DNA from: Desmonostoc muscorum LEGE 12446
Lineage (GTDB): Bacteria > Cyanobacteriota > Cyanobacteriia > Cyanobacteriales > Nostocaceae
NCBI RefSeq assembly: GCF_015207005.2
Contig: NZ_JADEXS020000001.1
Span: 6,595,001 to 6,659,000, forward strand
DNA: 64,000 nt
Reading direction: 5' to 3'
Positions within the stretch are counted from its first letter, which is position 1. The number at the start of each line of letters is the position of its first letter. Below the pieces are notes generated by a model, which saw only the letters and a program-made list of their open reading frames with translations, had not been told where the DNA came from and made no database searches. Below are positions 63,676 through 64,000 of the stretch, one piece after another. The position numbers and the translations under genes are program-made.

Positions 63676-64000
63676 TTAAGGCTTAATCAACTGCAAAACT
63701 TCTACCTCTTCTTGTGGAGAAATTAATGTTTTACCCAGCGGTAGAACAGCTAAAGCATTGGTTTGAGCTAAATTAATTAAATTGCCAGAACTGTGACTAC
63801 CACCAGCTTTGTGAAATTCATAAACTCCATCAATTAAATGCAATTTACCCCAAAGATAAGTTTCACGCTTACCATCCGATCGCAATTCATCATGCGATCG
63901 CACTTTTAAAAATACTGGTTCCCAACCTTCTCTAATTCCCGAAAGTTTTTTGATCGCTGGCAGCACAAACCGCCAAAAAGTTACTAATACAGATGCCGGA
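63676..64000 (-). CDS. moeA: Molybdopterin molybdotransferase MoeA, C-terminal part
   Basis: The C-terminal 107 residues of MoeA, entering from beyond the high end of the window. The frame is open to 64000 and reads PASVLVTFWRFVLPAIKKLSG, which matches the conserved MoeA segment preceding domain IV, so the GTG at 63966 is not the true start. Domain IV follows (RSHDELRSDGKRETYLWGKL, GGSHSSGNLINLAQTNALAVLP). MoeA inserts molybdate into adenylated molybdopterin during Mo-cofactor synthesis, needed for nitrate reductase among others. Other moa/moe genes are outside the window. Confidence 0.9.
   Translation of the reverse strand, partial: PASVLVTFWRFVLPAIKKLSGIREGWEPVFLKVRSHDELRSDGKRETYLWGKLHLIDGVYEFHKAGGSHSSGNLINLAQTNALAVLPLGKTLISPQEEVEVLQLIKP

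Noticed and set aside
63676..63966. Complete 96-aa gene starting at GTG 63966
   Set aside because: The frame is open to the window edge with MoeA-like sequence upstream, so it is the end of a larger gene.

Overview
The window looks like chromosome of a filamentous, heterocyst-forming cyanobacterium of the Nostoc type. The evidence is frequent GCGATCGC (HIP1) octamers, many short heptamer tandem repeats, a HetP-family protein, cyanobacterial sucrose synthase, and DUF4327, Uma2 and multi-PAS kinase genes typical of that group.

Positions 1-41427 (all minus strand, read from high to low coordinates) hold a modular NRPS/PKS assembly line. Its module order and hand-read adenylation codes match the nostopeptolide (nos) cluster of Nostoc. 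NosA-like: starter C, then Ile, Ser, Pro-type (4-methylproline), Leu. NosB-like: KS-AT-MT-ACP, malonyl, no KR. NosC-like: Leu, Ser plus epimerase, Asn. NosD-like: Tyr, Pro, thioesterase. The last three genes (2OG-Fe(II) leucine 5-hydroxylase, zinc alcohol dehydrogenase, pyrroline-5-carboxylate reductase) form a pathway from leucine to the 4-methylproline that NosA module 3 would use. Predicted backbone: acyl-Ile-Ser-MePro-Leu-(C2 ketide)-Leu-D-Ser-Asn-Tyr-Pro, released by the thioesterase.

The cluster has been hit by three mobile elements. An IS5-type element (37911-38846) splits the first adenylation domain of nosA. An ISKra4-like element (17941-19888) splits the first carrier domain of nosC. 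A 153-bp MITE-like element (2458-2610) replaces the last codons of nosD. Each has intact terminal inverted repeats and target duplications of 4, 8 and 3 bp. Removing each element with one duplication restores one continuous frame (4325, 3755 and 2476 aa from the longest starts), so the insertions look recent. A 1202-bp tract is identical between the two Ser adenylation domains, which points to recent gene conversion or domain exchange.

Positions 41428-50924 hold a divergent intergenic region with a 21-bp tandem repeat, a VWA-domain protein, a GH65 phosphorylase fused to beta-phosphoglucomutase through a heptamer-repeat linker, sucrose synthase, a HetP-family small protein and a DUF442 phosphatase-like protein.

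Positions 51062-56848 hold a likely signalling operon: CBS/PAS hybrid kinase, receiver-only regulator and HAMP sensor kinase. Positions 56849-64000 hold mostly housekeeping and conserved cyanobacterial genes (zinc-ribbon protein, DUF4327, cysteine-desulfurase-like enzyme, Uma2 nuclease, Rieske protein, MoeA C-terminus), separated by repeat-rich spacers. No tRNA, rRNA or CRISPR array was recognised.
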